A stretch of DNA of 64,000 nt from Melanocharis versteri (taxonomy: Eukaryota > Chordata > Aves > Passeriformes > Melanocharitidae). The notes beneath the pieces are model-generated. The model did no database searches, was not told where the DNA came from, and saw only the letters and a program-made list of their open reading frames with translations. Of this stretch, positions 41,001 to 56,000 are shown piece after piece (position 1 is the stretch's first letter; each line of letters starts with the position of its first letter). The stretch is taken from positions 498,787 through 562,786 of the forward strand of contig VZTG01001555.1 in assembly GCA_013397845.1 (NCBI GenBank), read 5' to 3'. The position numbers were made by a program, and so were the translations under genes.

Positions 41001-44000
41001 TTGAGGTAAATCAAGGGCAGTTTTACTGAAGTCAATAGAAAATCAATAGAATAGCAGATAAATGAAAATATCAACACTCCAAAACAGAAAAGTCGCTTAA
41101 GAAACAAAAGAATTCAAACACTGGAAAATGGAAAAAAAAGTATAGCACTCATAGCAACGAAATATTTTTGTCCTCTTCCAGTACAAAACAGGTGCAGTAA
41201 GCAAATCCATGTGGAAAAGCAGACTCCGCAAGCCCTTGTTCAATAATAGAACACTAGAAGGCTGTTTACTTCTTTTTACTTGTCAAGACCTAACTCCACA
41301 TTTCAAAGAAGAGACCTAAGTCCCCGCTGCACCACTTGTACCCTCACATACAGAGAGAAACAGGCACCCTGACCTAGAAGAAAGCAGGAACTGGATCTGC
41401 TTGGAACAGTGCTCCAACTTGATCAGAGAGGGAGGGGGTCGCTTTTGTGGGTTTTGATGTTTGGGTTTTTTTAATCATTTTTTTCGATCAGAAGATTTCC
41501 AGACCTAAATCTTAAAGGACAGGAGATGACAAGTAACTTGACAGTGTGCAAGCGACTGTCAAGAACATTGAGAACTGAGGACTGCAGTATCTCTTTTCTT
41601 ACACTGTGGTGGGCAAAACTACTTAACACCTACAGCAACTAACGAAATCAGAACATCTCAGGTAATAACTAATCTGAAGAGCTCATTACATGTTTTCTTT
41701 GAAAAAAGAAAATCATTAGTTCCAGCTCCAAGTGCCAAAGTAATAATTTCAGGTATCTTCTTTTTTTTTACCAAACTTAAAATTGTGTCAGGTCACCATG
41801 CAAACCTTTGCAAAAAATTTCTAAGTGAATACAGATGTCACATCTGTTAAGAACTTGAAGAAACGACCAGAGAAAGCCAGGCCCCAACATCTTACCTCTG
41901 TGTCAAGTTCTCATTAGCAGCTGGAATCAAGTCAGTAGGGTCCCTGGGGTCTCCACTTCGAATGCTATTAGCAGCTTTGATTGCCCTGTTATAGGCTTTG
42001 TCAAGTTCTTCCATAATAAATTTCAGGTCTGAGGAAAGGTGAGGTGCTGCAGTGAAGCGCCAGAACAAACATGGTAGATACAGCAGGATAGCAACAAGCA
42101 GAAGGATGTATGGGAAGAACTGCAGGGAGAAAAAAAAGCGCTGATTAGGCTTCACCTGTATAAGAAATAAGCCAGCCAATCATCGCCATCCCCCATAAGC
42201 ATTAGGTTTCCTATAAGCCTATTAAATCCCTATAATTTTATTTAAATCTTTCTAGTAAAACACATTTTTGTGATTATTTGGGATATACAGGGAAGCAAAA
42301 TCTCTTTTCAGACAGCTCCAGTAACCTTGCTGCTGCTTAGAGCTTCCCCCCACTGAAGGAAAAAAAAAGCATGCAGAATAAAGGTGCCATGATCCTGATA
42401 ACATTTTCAATCCTGATAACAATTTCTGCATATGCAGAACTGCTGGAGCTGACATTGAGAAAGACAGCATTAACCTGGAGAAAAACAAATAGCAAAGCAA
42501 AGCAGCTATCAGAGAGGCTGACTGAAAGAAGAGGATACTGTCACCTAACTCTCCATCCCCGATGTGTCACTACTGTCCATAGCAACTAAAACACTCCAAA
42601 CACCAGCAAAATCTCTCCTGCTTTCCATTAGCTGTCAGGAGGTCAATGAATAGAGCTGCTACAGCTCTGCCTCTGCCTGCAAACACACATCTGTTCAGAG
42701 TGCATGACATATAGTGACTGTAAAGGATGTGAGTGTGGCTGTAATACTTCAGGGTGTTCAAATATTTTCAGATAACACATAATGGAAATGAACACACAGC
42801 ATCAGAATGGCCTGGTGTTAATGCAGCACTGAGAAGTCAGCCTTTACATGGTCCCCACTGCCTAGGGAAAGGGCTGAAGCAGGTATAAAACACAAGTTTG
42901 AAGTTTTTCCATCTTTCTTCTACTCATCAACAAGCAGTTTTTGTCATAACTCTAGCTCCTTCCAGCTGAAGGAAATATGGTGTTTTCTATCTAATCTGAC
43001 ATTACATTCAAAGTATAAAATCATACATAACAGTACCCTTACAGAGACATGATGTAAGGCCTGGTTAGACAACAGTTAGTTAATCAAATGTACTGCAAAT
43101 TTGGCCAACCTCTAACTCATTACATTCAGCTTTTGATAGCAAGCACACTTAACTCAAATCTAGCATCAGCTCCTAAGGAAATTTAAATTAGTTGAGGTGA
43201 ACAAACATGAAACAGATGCAAGACATCACAAGTATTACAGCCATGTGCACATGCACATTCATTGGCAAAGCCAGTGGAGATTTTTAGAGGAAGCTTGAAC
43301 TGAAGTCATTAATCAGTGCAAGTGGAAAAGCTACACGTACATTTGCAGATATTTAACAAGATGAAAATCTGGACCTAATATTACCATGTTAACTTGTGTT
43401 TGCATTAATCAAGAGAGATTAAAATTTTGCATGCACAAAGTAAGTAATTTGATGTTATGGAACATTTTATTCAGGAAAATTACTTCTAATATCACCTACC
43501 ATGAAAGCAAAATCCTGCGTTATTATTGGCAGTAGGAAGGCATATGATGTATTAGATCTTAAATGACTGACTGCCCCTACCCACAGCAGCCCATAAAAAC
43601 TGTGCAGAGCTCTGCCCTCACTACTGCCTCTCTTTCCTTTTTGCACACAAGAGATAATGTCAGATCATCTTCCTTCTTCCAGATCTAGCCTTTCCAATTG
43701 AGATGTAAAGCTCTGGCATGTCCAGCAGGTTTTGGACATCTCATCAACAGCACAAGAATTTGCTCTTCTTATTTATCACTGTGGACAATACCACCAGGTC
43801 TCACAGGTCTGAGTCCTGATGCCTTAGTTTCCCCAAAACTTCATGGTTTCATGTCCAGGCTCTATCAGTCCTCTGAATTCTGTATGATGTAGAAATAGAA
43901 ACGATCTGTCTTCAAGCCCATCTTAAACTTATCTAAGCTCCTCTAAGCTGCTGCAACACATTTTCCACAGGTCCTAACAAATGCTTAAGATTGCCTGTAT

Positions 44001-47000
44001 AGCTGCAAAGCCTGTTTGACTTCACTTACACCTGTGTCCTACACCTCTGAGCCACCTTCCACTGGTGCCAGGTGGGGAAAGAAACAACAAAGACACATCT
44101 GATTTAGTAAGGAGCAACCAAAGCTCCTTACATTGGTTTACACCGCTTGGCTTTAGTACTCACTCATTTCAAATTTTACAGGCATAAGAAGATTTACGAA
44201 TTTCCTTTCTGACCCTCAAAACTGGAAATGCCATCAGCAGTATCCCGTATAATCCTAGAGATCTCTTTACCCTAAGTCCTATAAGACATGTGGTAAGAGG
44301 CAAGCTAGTTGTCACTCTGAAGCTACAGCCCCAAACCTCCACTGTCCCATTTCTTCCTTTATAACTTAAAGGAATTGTGCACTTGTGTAGCACATTGGCA
44401 TCAGCCCTCTTGCTCTGTCCCAGATGTCCTCCAATGTCCCCCTCTAGCCTGCCTTGTTAGGCTGTTGCCTTAAAAAAAACAGCCTCTGCATCTTGCCTTG
44501 CACCTCCTCCTCTCCCCAGCTCCTTCACCACTGCCTCCTCACCTAGAAGCTTCACACTGCTGGGGAAAAGGCACATTTGTCACGCATTTGCTGGGCTGCC
44601 CCTCGCCACGCTCTCATCGCTCCCAAAGCTGCAGCTTATGGCAGCATAAGCAAACACTGTGCAACTCTTTTCTGAATGGTCTCAAAACCAGAGCAGCAGC
44701 ATGATCATTAGTCCAGCTCTTTTTGTTTGCAAACAAAAGCCTGTATTTGTCAGCTCTTCCACAGCACTTGATGCACAACTCCATCCTTCTCAGATCCTGG
44801 CTCTTCTAAAAATGAAAGATACGCTTGTTCTACTCATTAACAGTAGGCTGAGATAACCAACAAATTGTTTTGAATCATTAAAATTTAAGGCCTTGAATGA
44901 CAGGGAGAAGTGAAAATGCAAAGTCATCTGGCATGAGTCCTAGGTCTCAGAGCAACAGACTTGGGTCGTCCAGCTCATCTGACTACATTTTACAGTCCCA
45001 CATAATGACTTCCCATTTTAAGAAGAGGACTCTGGTATTTGTGCACAGACGACCATGTGCCATCCGCCTTTCTTTTATGGTTTATGGTTTTACAATTTAT
45101 TTGCTCCCAAGGCGCCGAATACGCAAGGAGGAAACGCTACTTCTGTCTTGGGTAGTTTGTATTATTGAAGTAAAAGGAAGTGTCACAGATCCCAAGAACT
45201 GTATGGTCAAAGGTGTGCCAGAGAAAGGTACTGGCCTAGAAGTAAAACTCAGTTTTTCCTTCACTGTGTAGTTATCAAGTTCTTTTTTGACATATTCAGT
45301 ATGAGACTGACAAAACAGGTGGTGTGAGCAGGAGGGACTCAAACTGCAGTGACCGACATGCTTTCTGCTAAGTATTGCTGAGCTCCTGAAAGCTAAGGAT
45401 GGTGGAAGCAGGTTCTCCTGCCTTGCTTGCCCCTTAGTCTGATGGCACACTGCGGGGGACAGCAGGCTCCCAAGGAAGCAGAGCACTGGGAAGCCAGGAG
45501 GCTGCCCCTTGTTCTGTATGGCTGCAGGTCACGTCACCTGACAAGCCTTTGAGCCCTGTGCACATTCCAGGCCAGTTAAGTGAGTGAGTTTGTTAGTACT
45601 CAGCTACTGTTCAGCAAGAACATGGGTATGGGTAGAGAAGAAGAGGCGTTTGAGCAGTCCATTTGCAGAAACACATAAGGTGTTGGAATCACAAAACTGT
45701 CCTTCGAAGATGCATAAGCACGACACTCTCCTGAAGGTGAAGGATAAAATCAGACTAAAGCACAAAATAGTCTGCAATCACCAGCTTCAACTGTGCTGAG
45801 ATGAAGTAAATACACAGCACATAAGTTAAAAGGGCATTTAAAATAACAGCTTTGTAACTTCAAATATGCTTTTATCATGCAAAAAAAATACAGCTGGAAT
45901 TGGTGGAGTGACGCAAAAGGCATTTTCAAGGATCTAATCTACAGAAAGCTTGCCAGGGTCTGGATAAAAATGGTTGGAAGAAGGTGAAAATAACATTAAT
46001 GGCATTTAGAAAACGACAGCTTTCTAATTTTATTGTATATTCAGTCTTTATTTCCTCTGGGCAAACACAGTACAAGTGACTGAAAGCATTCTGACCTCCA
46101 CCTACCTGACCACGGTCAAAGAGTAACTTTAAGTACAATAGTACAAAACTTTAGCTGCACAGGTCTGGATAACAGCTTTGAGAAAATTAATTGGCAGACA
46201 ATATTCAACAAAGAATGAAGCACTGAAGTGCCTTCACTTACTTGACATTAAAATACATGAACATGGTGAGATGTCTCCCTCTTCAGTTCCAATTTTGGAA
46301 AGAGGCAAAGCAAAAGCATTAGTCCCCAAACAGGCTGATGACAGTAATTACATGTTTCCAGAAGCAAAGGCATTAAATTCCCTCTGGATATGACCCTATT
46401 CCTGTTTGCAGCAATGGGAGGTGTCTCATTGGTGTTCAGGAGAAGCAGCTATAAATGACTCATCATTCTGATTGAGATCCTATCCTGTCTCCAAACCTGC
46501 AAGTGAATCTCAAACCCTGTGTGACCTATATCCCACCTGTTAGATACTTTTTGTTTTGATATAGCTTCAAAACTTTACTTCTCCAGTTTCAATTAGTTCA
46601 AGCCATGATCACCAGTGGAGGTTGTGATGGCTGCATCCAGTTCATTCTGGACTTCGGGGGACACATGGCAACGTGGTAGTCAAGGGCTGCCTGGAACAGC
46701 GACCCAGACCTCTTGCTGGTGTACAAATATGACCACAAGTCGATCACCACACTCCACAAGCAGTGGGCAGCCCAGGGCCTGTTAAGCTTACCTGCATGGC
46801 TGCAGGCTGCATGCCAGGTTCTGCTCTTGAGCAGGGACACCTCTCAAGGTTACTCCTCAAGGCTGAGAGATTCCTTGCTGTAACACTGTCTGTAAGCGAT
46901 TAGTAGCATGCTAAACCTTGAAATCTGAGCTAAGTGATATAAAGGATTGACAGTGCACATATAATCCTTTAGACATAAACTGTTGACAAGTCTGGGACTT

Positions 47001-50000
47001 AGGTTCAAACCTAGCCACACCTGAATTTCCCTCTGAGAAGGAGTTTAGAACACAAAGGAGTCCTTTGTGAACCTCATGAGCCAACAGGAGGGTCTCCCTA
47101 ACAATTCTCATTCTATCCTCCATGCACTAAATAATGAAGTGTATCTTCCCACCACATCTTGTTAAACCACTGTCATATTTACCATTGAACTGTGTCAACT
47201 CACCATTTTATATCAACACATTGTTGCTTCTCTCTTATGAGTGAAGTGGATGACTCCATCTGCAAAAGACTGAAGTAGCTCCAGCACTACACTTTCAAAG
47301 AATTATTTATAAATGCATCTGCATATGAGTTTCCTTGCTCTGACATCCCTTAATCTCTCTGAGTAGGGTTTACAGGTGAAACATGAGGAGCCCTCAGTCA
47401 ACTAAGAAATTGTACGAACAGTGAGTAACTAGAACCAGGTAACAATCATGATTATAACTGTACCATCAATATAATGAATAACCTCAAGGTTTGTTTTTGT
47501 GTATTCACAGACAAGTGATGCAAAGAACAACTCAAGGGTTCATGGTAAATCTTTCTTCTTTTACAAAAAGTGAGGGTTTTCAACAATGTAATTTCACTTC
47601 ATGCATACAAAGACTGCAGACCCACTCTCTGTATGCAATGCTTTCAGCAGGTGCCAAAGCACATGTCCTACACTTTGAGAGATGTGAGCAAGACATCTGA
47701 CCTCTCCTGGCTGTGCCACATGTGAAGACCTCTTCTTTCAGTCAGATAAATTGTTTGCCTGCACTTCATACGTGTACAAATCCCCTTCTTCTGAACAACC
47801 CTTTACCTCTTTTTTGCTTACCTTTATCTTCTTCTTTGCTTCTCCCCAGTGAATAGCAGACTAGAAAATAGAGTAATTTAAAAAATCCCAAGAAGACTCT
47901 TGATCATAGGCAGCTCCCTCCTATCAATCCAAATTTCAGGGCTATAAAGTGGTCATCACTCAGTGTTCAACCACCCCTGAATTTGCCTGGTTGCTATCAA
48001 GAGCCAGTAAGATGATGCTCACAGTTCTCCTGCTTGAGTTTATATAAATTTCTCTGTGCACTGTGGATTAAAAAGGCTTCACAGTGCAGTCTCCTCTCCT
48101 CCTCCACTAGACTGCAAGGACTGCCCACACACAATGGCCAAAAGCTTCTCTTCTCCTTCCAGTTAAGGATCAAGACAAGTTTTACCAAAATAACTTGTCA
48201 GGTGGAGCATTGATCTTTAGAGACAATAAGCAAACTATCTGCACAGGACGGGCAAATACAAAACTACTCCATCCCCTATCACCACTGTCTGTCTCTACCA
48301 CTCACCTCTAGAAACCAATATCTCTGTTCTGACACTTCAGACAGACACAAGAAGCCTCTTAAGGGAATTAAACCCATAAGAAAAAATCCCATAAGAAAAC
48401 AGAGGCAATGAAAGAGTGAAGCCTGACCAAACTAAGTTTCATCAATGACAAACCTGAAGAGGACTCTTGTCAGAGGACTCAACTATATAATCATTTTGAC
48501 AGCTCTTTCACTGACAAAGAGGAGGAAATCTTCGCATTAAACTAAGAATGCAGGCAGGACCTACCACAGTCTCTTCTTTATATTTCTCTATCTGCAGGTA
48601 TTTTGTTTACTGAATTGTGCATTTTAGTATACAACTCGTTTTGCTGAACTGGGTCGAATGACCAGTGTGAAGAGTTTCCAGGATCACTGGAAATTTCAGA
48701 ACTCCTGTTATCCATGGAGAGAGGTCCTGAGCACCCTCTAGGACTGCATGGACCACTAGAGACTCAAGGAACCCAGAAGGTTGCAGTATGCTCCTTCTCA
48801 GCTTCCAAACTGATAAATTCAACCCCTGGGAGAGATCTCCTAGAGAAGAAAGGACAACCAGTAAAGGTGCCAAGCTTTGGGGAGAGCCCAGAACTGAAAC
48901 TTACATTTTACTGTTCAAAAAACCAAAAATCGCAGAGCAAACGTGAACTCTGAAATAGGAGAGAGATGGTAAGGTTTCGGTTTGTTCTGTAATGCAACCT
49001 GGGTTTGATAATCCTTCAGAGCAACCAGATGCTGAGAACAAAAGCAGTGCAGGTTCCTACAAGTTGGCTTCTTCACCGAAGAGCTACCTGCTCCTGCTTC
49101 CTCTCTGTACCACACTGAGCACTGCCCCAGGAGGCAGTACTTCTGACGGAGTACACAGAGCGTGCCAGAAGGAAATCCATCCATTTTAATCAGGAATGGG
49201 GCCTACAATCTCATCCCCCCAAAACCGTAATATAATGCCTCCTTAAGCATTTTTTAAGGAGTCTTCCAGCATGCCAATACAGTGAGATACTGAGTCAGAG
49301 TTTTGGAAAGAACCTGAGATGCCCTGCAAATGAAAACTCTGCTTCCCAGAAAGCAGAAAAAAAGTTTTAAGTGTTGTTTTAAGAAGAACTGGGTCGAATG
49401 ATCTCTGCTGTCCCTCTGTGCGCATGCCTGTCCTTACACTGCAGAGTCAGATCTCCACTGACCTGAGCATAGGAAGTCTCCCTTTTCTCCTTAACATCAC
49501 TGTGCTCCCAAAAGGCTCTGCTCCAGCCATTTTTAAAATTATTGTCTACCCAAAATCTGCAGAGCCATGAGCTTGTACATACTTTGCAGTGCAGGGCTGG
49601 GGAGACAACCCAAGTCTTCCTGCAGAAGGGATCCCAAGCCACCTAGCAGCTGTTGGCCATGGATGCAAAGAACAGCCTTCAGATACCACAGTGGGAACCA
49701 AAGTTCACTGTTAAACAGCTGTAACGCCACTCCTTCCCTACAAACTTGCAAAGCATGGAGGATGATGAACAACCAGAAGTATATTAGTTAATATTGACCT
49801 CCAAAGAGCATCTGTAGCTCCCAGTGTCTGGATCAGGAGGGTGGGTGGCTAATCATGGATCTAGGAGGCTAAGATGAGGCACCAGCCTCTGTTACAGCCT
49901 CTGGCTCAGCTGTTCAGACGCACTTCCCGCAGACAGTCTGCAGAATATTTACAAGGCAACATCATATACCATTAAGCTGCCATGGGAGGAACCGCAGCAA

Positions 50001-53000
50001 CTTCTGATACAGCACTAGTCAGCAAATTAACATGGGTTACATTATAAAAGTATGAGTGCTTAAGCTATTTGTGGCTGGCAAACAAGCAGACTTAGTGCTA
50101 TCAGCAGGTGACTATCACACAAAATTCAACAGAAAGAATTTGGGTAACCAGAGCTCACTCCCTCAAGAGAAAGGGGCAGCAAACTATCCAGGTTTGCAGG
50201 TGGAGTTTCCAGCCGTGCAAGCTACCTGCACTGTGAGATGTTCCAGCAGCTTCGACTGGCCTCTGCAGAAGGTCTGGCTGAAGTGAAGTGGAGCCCTAAC
50301 TGTGCAAGGAAGAGTTCAGGCTAGAAACCAACAAGTCTGGCTTTATTATCCATGAAACACACGCCTATTGGGTCAAGGTTCTCAGCGGAGCTAACTGGAG
50401 AAGCCAACAGTAAATCCTCAGTTAATGATTTGAATCAGCAAACAAATCAGAGACAGCCTTGAATAGTCTCTCAGAGAAAATACCATCAGATGACTGTATA
50501 ATAAAACCTGAGGCTCAGGATACAGGAGCAAAAGCCAGCAATACAGGTGCTGCAGGTCTCATACCTGAGCTCCCTCTAGCACCAGGTCCTCCTCTGCTCC
50601 CAGATGCAAGGGGTTTATTTGCTGGGGCAAGGAATAAAAGGGCTGAGGAAGGCAGAACACAAATTTGCAGAGCCCAACAAGCATTTCTGCCTTTGGCATC
50701 AGCACTGCTCAAGCAGGCCGAAGCTGCCTCTCCAGCTGAGTCGGCTCCAGGCACTGGCATGGCATTAACACAGTATGTAACTCCTGCCAAACCTCAGCTA
50801 ACTGCTTTGAGCCAGCTCAAGTATCTTAAAACCTACTGCATTTCTAACCCATAAAATAAGACTCTTTCTGTGCATTCAGTATGACACTGCTTTACCTGAA
50901 GCAGTGAAAGCTAGCTCACAGTTTGCCTGTGGACATGCAGGAGAGCATGCTGAAGACAGGGGTGAAACCTGTTGGTACCAGTGATAAATTTCATCTCTCC
51001 CAAAATGTCTATCTGCCCTAAGTCTCTCCACATGCACAACTGGCCAAGAGTAACACAACAAAAATATAAACTGTTTATATTACCCTGTTTTCCTAAATTA
51101 AGCTTTTGATACAAGCATTAAGACAGTTGTTGTGTCCTGTATTCCAGTTTTAAAATAGTTCCTGGCTAAAGCCAGATGAAGCATTCACTCCAGGGCAACA
51201 CAGCAACATTAACATTACTCTTGTGTCAGATAACTAGCAACCCTTTATTTAAAAGCAGAAAATACTCTCTCTAGTACTACCCTCTTTGGAAGTAAGGGAA
51301 AGAAAACATTCTAAAAATAGAGAGTCAAGTCAAAGGCAAGGACTACAGCAGAGCAGAGAAGCAAGAAAAGTGAGGCAAAGGTAGGTTTCTATGTGGGAAT
51401 AACTTTGCCAGGAGATGGAGACCTATACATACTTTATGCAGCCACAGGGGTATGTTTTCTAAGTTGTTGTAGGACGGTTGCTTCTGCTGCACAGCTGCCC
51501 AGCAGTAGGAGTCCACATAAGCAGCTTGTCGCCAGGAGAAAGAGCTGGGTGCAAAACAGCTTATCTGAGCACCTGGGAAAACAAAGCAAAAGTTATTGCA
51601 TCCTCAAAAGATTAAAAAAATAAGAAAACACGTTTAGGAAGAAAAGCACAGACTTAAGGTGTCACAGTATCCAAAGTTATCAGGTTAAGCGATCAGCCAA
51701 AGCACAGCAGTTCTGCAGGGACGAGCGCCCTGAGCTCCCACTGCACCCAAAGGCTGTAATTCCCACAGGGATCCATCTAAGGATGCCTCCTAAGGGTTGA
51801 GACAGCATATTAGAAGCACCTATCTTTTAGGCCTATTTCCGTAAGTTCTGTGGGGAACGTGACCTTAAAGACCTTTCTCACTTGCACTTAACTCAGGTTG
51901 GCCAAAGGGGAACTGACAGATACAAAGAGTGACCAGATGAGGCCTGAGGCAAAAAAATGCCACGACATACCATTGTGCCACAATTTCCCAAAAGCACAAC
52001 CCACACCTCACACGTCTATTGTAACAAGATCTCAAACACCATTCTTGCAGCTCAGCAGTCCTTGCAATGATGGAAGGGCAGGTTTTCCCAGGAGGCTGCC
52101 ACTTCTTCTGCCTCTGAGACTGCAAATTATTTTGAGGGGTTCAAGTCATATCTGTGAAAACTACGATTTCCTCCTATAACTTTTGGCAGAGAAGCTGTGG
52201 CCCCAGACACTTCCAAAGGGTGCCAGGCCTCTCCTCATCAGTGCAGTGATGTGCTGTGTCCAAGATTATGCATAACACTGTCATCCCCATTCATTCCTGG
52301 GGCCTCTCCAGCTGCTCAGGAGCTTCAAATTAAGATACAGGCCCTAACTGAGAGCAAGAGCAGCTTTTTGGCCAGCCTCAGCCTTAGGGTCAAATTCTGC
52401 TCTGACCAGTCACAGGCACCAGGTGACTCCTCCCACAGCACACCTCAACCAGAAGAGTGGTTATGGGACATGGAGTATCAGTGGCTCCTCAGATAATACC
52501 AGTAAAACTCGATGAGGGGGTTCAACTTTCTTTCTGAAGCTTTGACAGTGAAAGCAGCACCCCACAACACACATACATTTCCACCAGACTTTCATAAATG
52601 TTGCAACAGGACAGTCATTTCACCAAATAATTATACAGAGTGGAGATGGCTCTTCCATTAACGTTTCTTCTAAGAGCAACTGCCAACACTTTTGCCAATA
52701 TCAAAAGACTAACGGGGGAAAATATTGCTATATTTTTCCCCTTAATATATTCATCAAAGTTATGCTAATGGCATTGCTGTGTGCTTTATGGGAATAAGTA
52801 TTTAATATAAGACTGAATCATTTGCTGTGCCTTTTTTGCTAGTTTAGTTTTCAGAGAGTAAGAACTTCTTTTGGAAAAGGAGCCAACTGCATTTGCCTTG
52901 TAACTTGTATGGCCTCTTTAAAATGTAGCATAGTCAAAGGGCTTTATGAATAAAAGCCTTTCGTTATGAGTCACTACTATGATTATTTCTAGGGCTGTAG

Positions 53001-56000
53001 AATCATAAGGACATGGTTTGATCATCATGGTTTGACCTGCCACAAGCCTCCCTTATGGAAAACAAGTTACTGTTTATCAGAGCAGAGCTCATGTGATTTA
53101 GCAAAGTTGGCACCAGACAAGCACTTGCACTACCCCAAAGCTTCGGGAGTTTTTGTTTTCCAGATGATTTCCATTAGTTGTGGAAACCCAAGAAATAATA
53201 AATTGCAGAAAAAAAAACAAGGGGGGAAAGAAAGCAAAGAAAAAAGCATGCATTTAATGTTTGCTCTCCACTGGATAGGGCCCATTCATACACTGCTCTC
53301 ATCATTTAACCAATCTCCTGCTGGTGGCTGTGCCCAGTGTGGAGCAGCAAACAAGTGATCCTTTCAAAGGAAGAGCAATGGAGTGTTCAGAAACATGCTT
53401 TGTCTTATTCACGTTTGTGTATCCACAAAAAGAAACACATTCCATGTGTTCATTCTCATTAATGGGTGGAACACCACTTAAAGTGATGGAGTGTTTAAAA
53501 GGCAGGAGTGAGGAAAAAGGCAGGCAGGCCCCTTCTCCAGAACTAGTGATGAAAAAGGCAGCCAGCCTCCTTCTCCAAAATGTCATGTGCACAACTTCAT
53601 ACCAGAATAGCTACAGCGATGCCAGGGCTGCAGCAGAGCAGTGAAAATCACCCACAGCTCCCAGTGTTTCAGCAGGGACACTGGAAATCTGACCTGGGAG
53701 CCAAGCACATAGAGCTCAACCTCAAGCAGGGAGACACTCCAGTCATTGTACTGGTTTTTAACTAACTGATTGCAGTCTTGTTTGTAAACACTTGCTAATT
53801 CAAATTACAACTTTGCCATAACAGTAGTAATGTTAAGACTTATAGAGGGAAGATGTTTTTGTGTATCATCCATACAAAACACAGATCATTAAATGCCTCA
53901 GAAAATGGTCACCATTTTCCATCTTTTTTTCCTTCCTTCCTTCTCTCCTCCAAAGGAGTAACAGTATATATAGAGGGATAATTTACTTTATGTTGGACTA
54001 TTCTGGAGGAAGCTGAAAAGAAAATCTGTAGTTTCTATTAGAGAAATTTGGCACAGGGCTACATGCCTTCCACAGACCCGCTGTGCACACAGCTGTGCAC
54101 AGGGCTAGTTTATGAGAGGCTAATAGTCCTCTGCTATCACAGAACAGCCTCCTGGCTGGGTGAATGAAGCCATTCCTGTCCTGTGCTCCCTCAAGTAATA
54201 GCTTGGGAAAGAGAAAAGCAGCAAACAAGGCCATAACAACAGGGAGATAAAGTATACAGCAAGAAGGATGAGGAACAACAAATGACTGCATTTGTTAAGC
54301 AGCTGTCACAACAGTCTTTGGCCAATTTACCATTACACTTGGCAATGCACTTTTTTTGTAATCATATTCTGATACTAAATTAGCTTTGGAGGGGAGCAAT
54401 AGGGATTTGACTTATACTTTTGCAAACAAATTAGGATAAAAAAAATGCCATTTACAATGGCTGTCCTAAAAACCACCCAAAAGAGCTGCAGAAAACTAAG
54501 GCAGCAACAGGTGTGCAGCCACGTATGATGAAACGACACTTTTCCAAGAGTGCTAAGATTACCAGATGGAGCTGGTGGTTGGCAGCAGGAATTACCTGCA
54601 GGCATGCAATTGAGTGTAGAGTACAAGCCTGAGTCACTGCAGCCAGTGCACAGCAAGGACGAGCTGTCACCCCACCCAGCTGGGGCACGTCTTCATGGGT
54701 GCTTAGCCAACAAATTTCCAGCTGCTGCCTCCACAGCTGTACCAGGAATACTCTTTTTTTCCTGCAACTGGCTCTTCTGCAGCTCCTACGCAGGAAATCT
54801 GCATATGAGAAGAAACTCTCAGAACCCCAAGGAAATCTCAAATTGAAAGGAGAATCCCTCTTCAGTACTGGACTGCTTTGCTGGGTCTGAGGCAGGAGGA
54901 GCTGAGGGATCAGCACCCTCTGGCTGCATCCTTTACAGAAGAGAGGGTAAAGCCAGCAAACCGGACTGGTTTCCTCTTCAGTGGCTCAAAACCTCTCTGC
55001 TGACTTACACATCTAATTAAGAAACTGCAACTAACAGAGAGGACTTCCAAGAATCAATGTTAATCACAGGCTTAACTATTTTTCTTGAACCAAGATCAAA
55101 TGATTGCAGTTGACAGGATTAACCCTTCAGTAGGGAATTATTTGGATTCCAATACACTGCAGTCACTGCAAAAAGATCTGCATACGCTTGGAGGAAAACC
55201 TGGACATTAATTATTACTATGATTTTCCACAAGGCAAAATGAACTTGCCACGATACCCAAACATCTGATTTAATCTAGCAAGAATTATGCTCTTCATAAA
55301 GAAATACCTAAACAAGAAAATCAAGGCACACATCATAGACAACGTACAGACAGCCAGGCACCATCCAACGCACATCCTCCTCACCAACATTAAAAAATAT
55401 TTTAAAAAATGGAAAAAGAAATCCTATGCATACCAAAGAAGAAACAAATGTACATGTGGGTGCACAGGTGTACACATGTGCATTAAGAGCAGGCCTGAAG
55501 GAATGACCAAAGTGGAAGGTTGGGTGAAAGAGAATAGACACTCTGTTGAAGAAGGAACTATGGAGCAAATGCGTGCACTGGAGGAAAGAACCCCTTCCCA
55601 GAGGTACTTTGGCAATGGAGTACTAGCAGAATGAAAGCTCAGGTGATACAATGTTTAAGTGGAGGGGGTCAGAGAAATTAGCAGGTGTATTTCTCTGTGC
55701 ATGGGGCTGCAAGTTACCCCCCAGAGAAGTCTCAAAACCATGCAGTGGGAAAAGAGCTGGGTACTTATCAAGTATTGCCTTCAGAGTGATAAGGTTTTTT
55801 GATTCATGGGGAAAAAGAATTGTGAATATTTCCACAACTGAGATTTAAGGAAAACAAAAAAAGTTTCCCTTCATCTGAAGGAGAAGCACTACAAAACAGT
55901 GGCAATGACCATCTAGCTTCACTGCCAACATGCGTGGTACCCCAAATTTCAGGCAACACCAGAGGCCCATGATTCTTTTTACATTTACTCTGGCAGCAAA

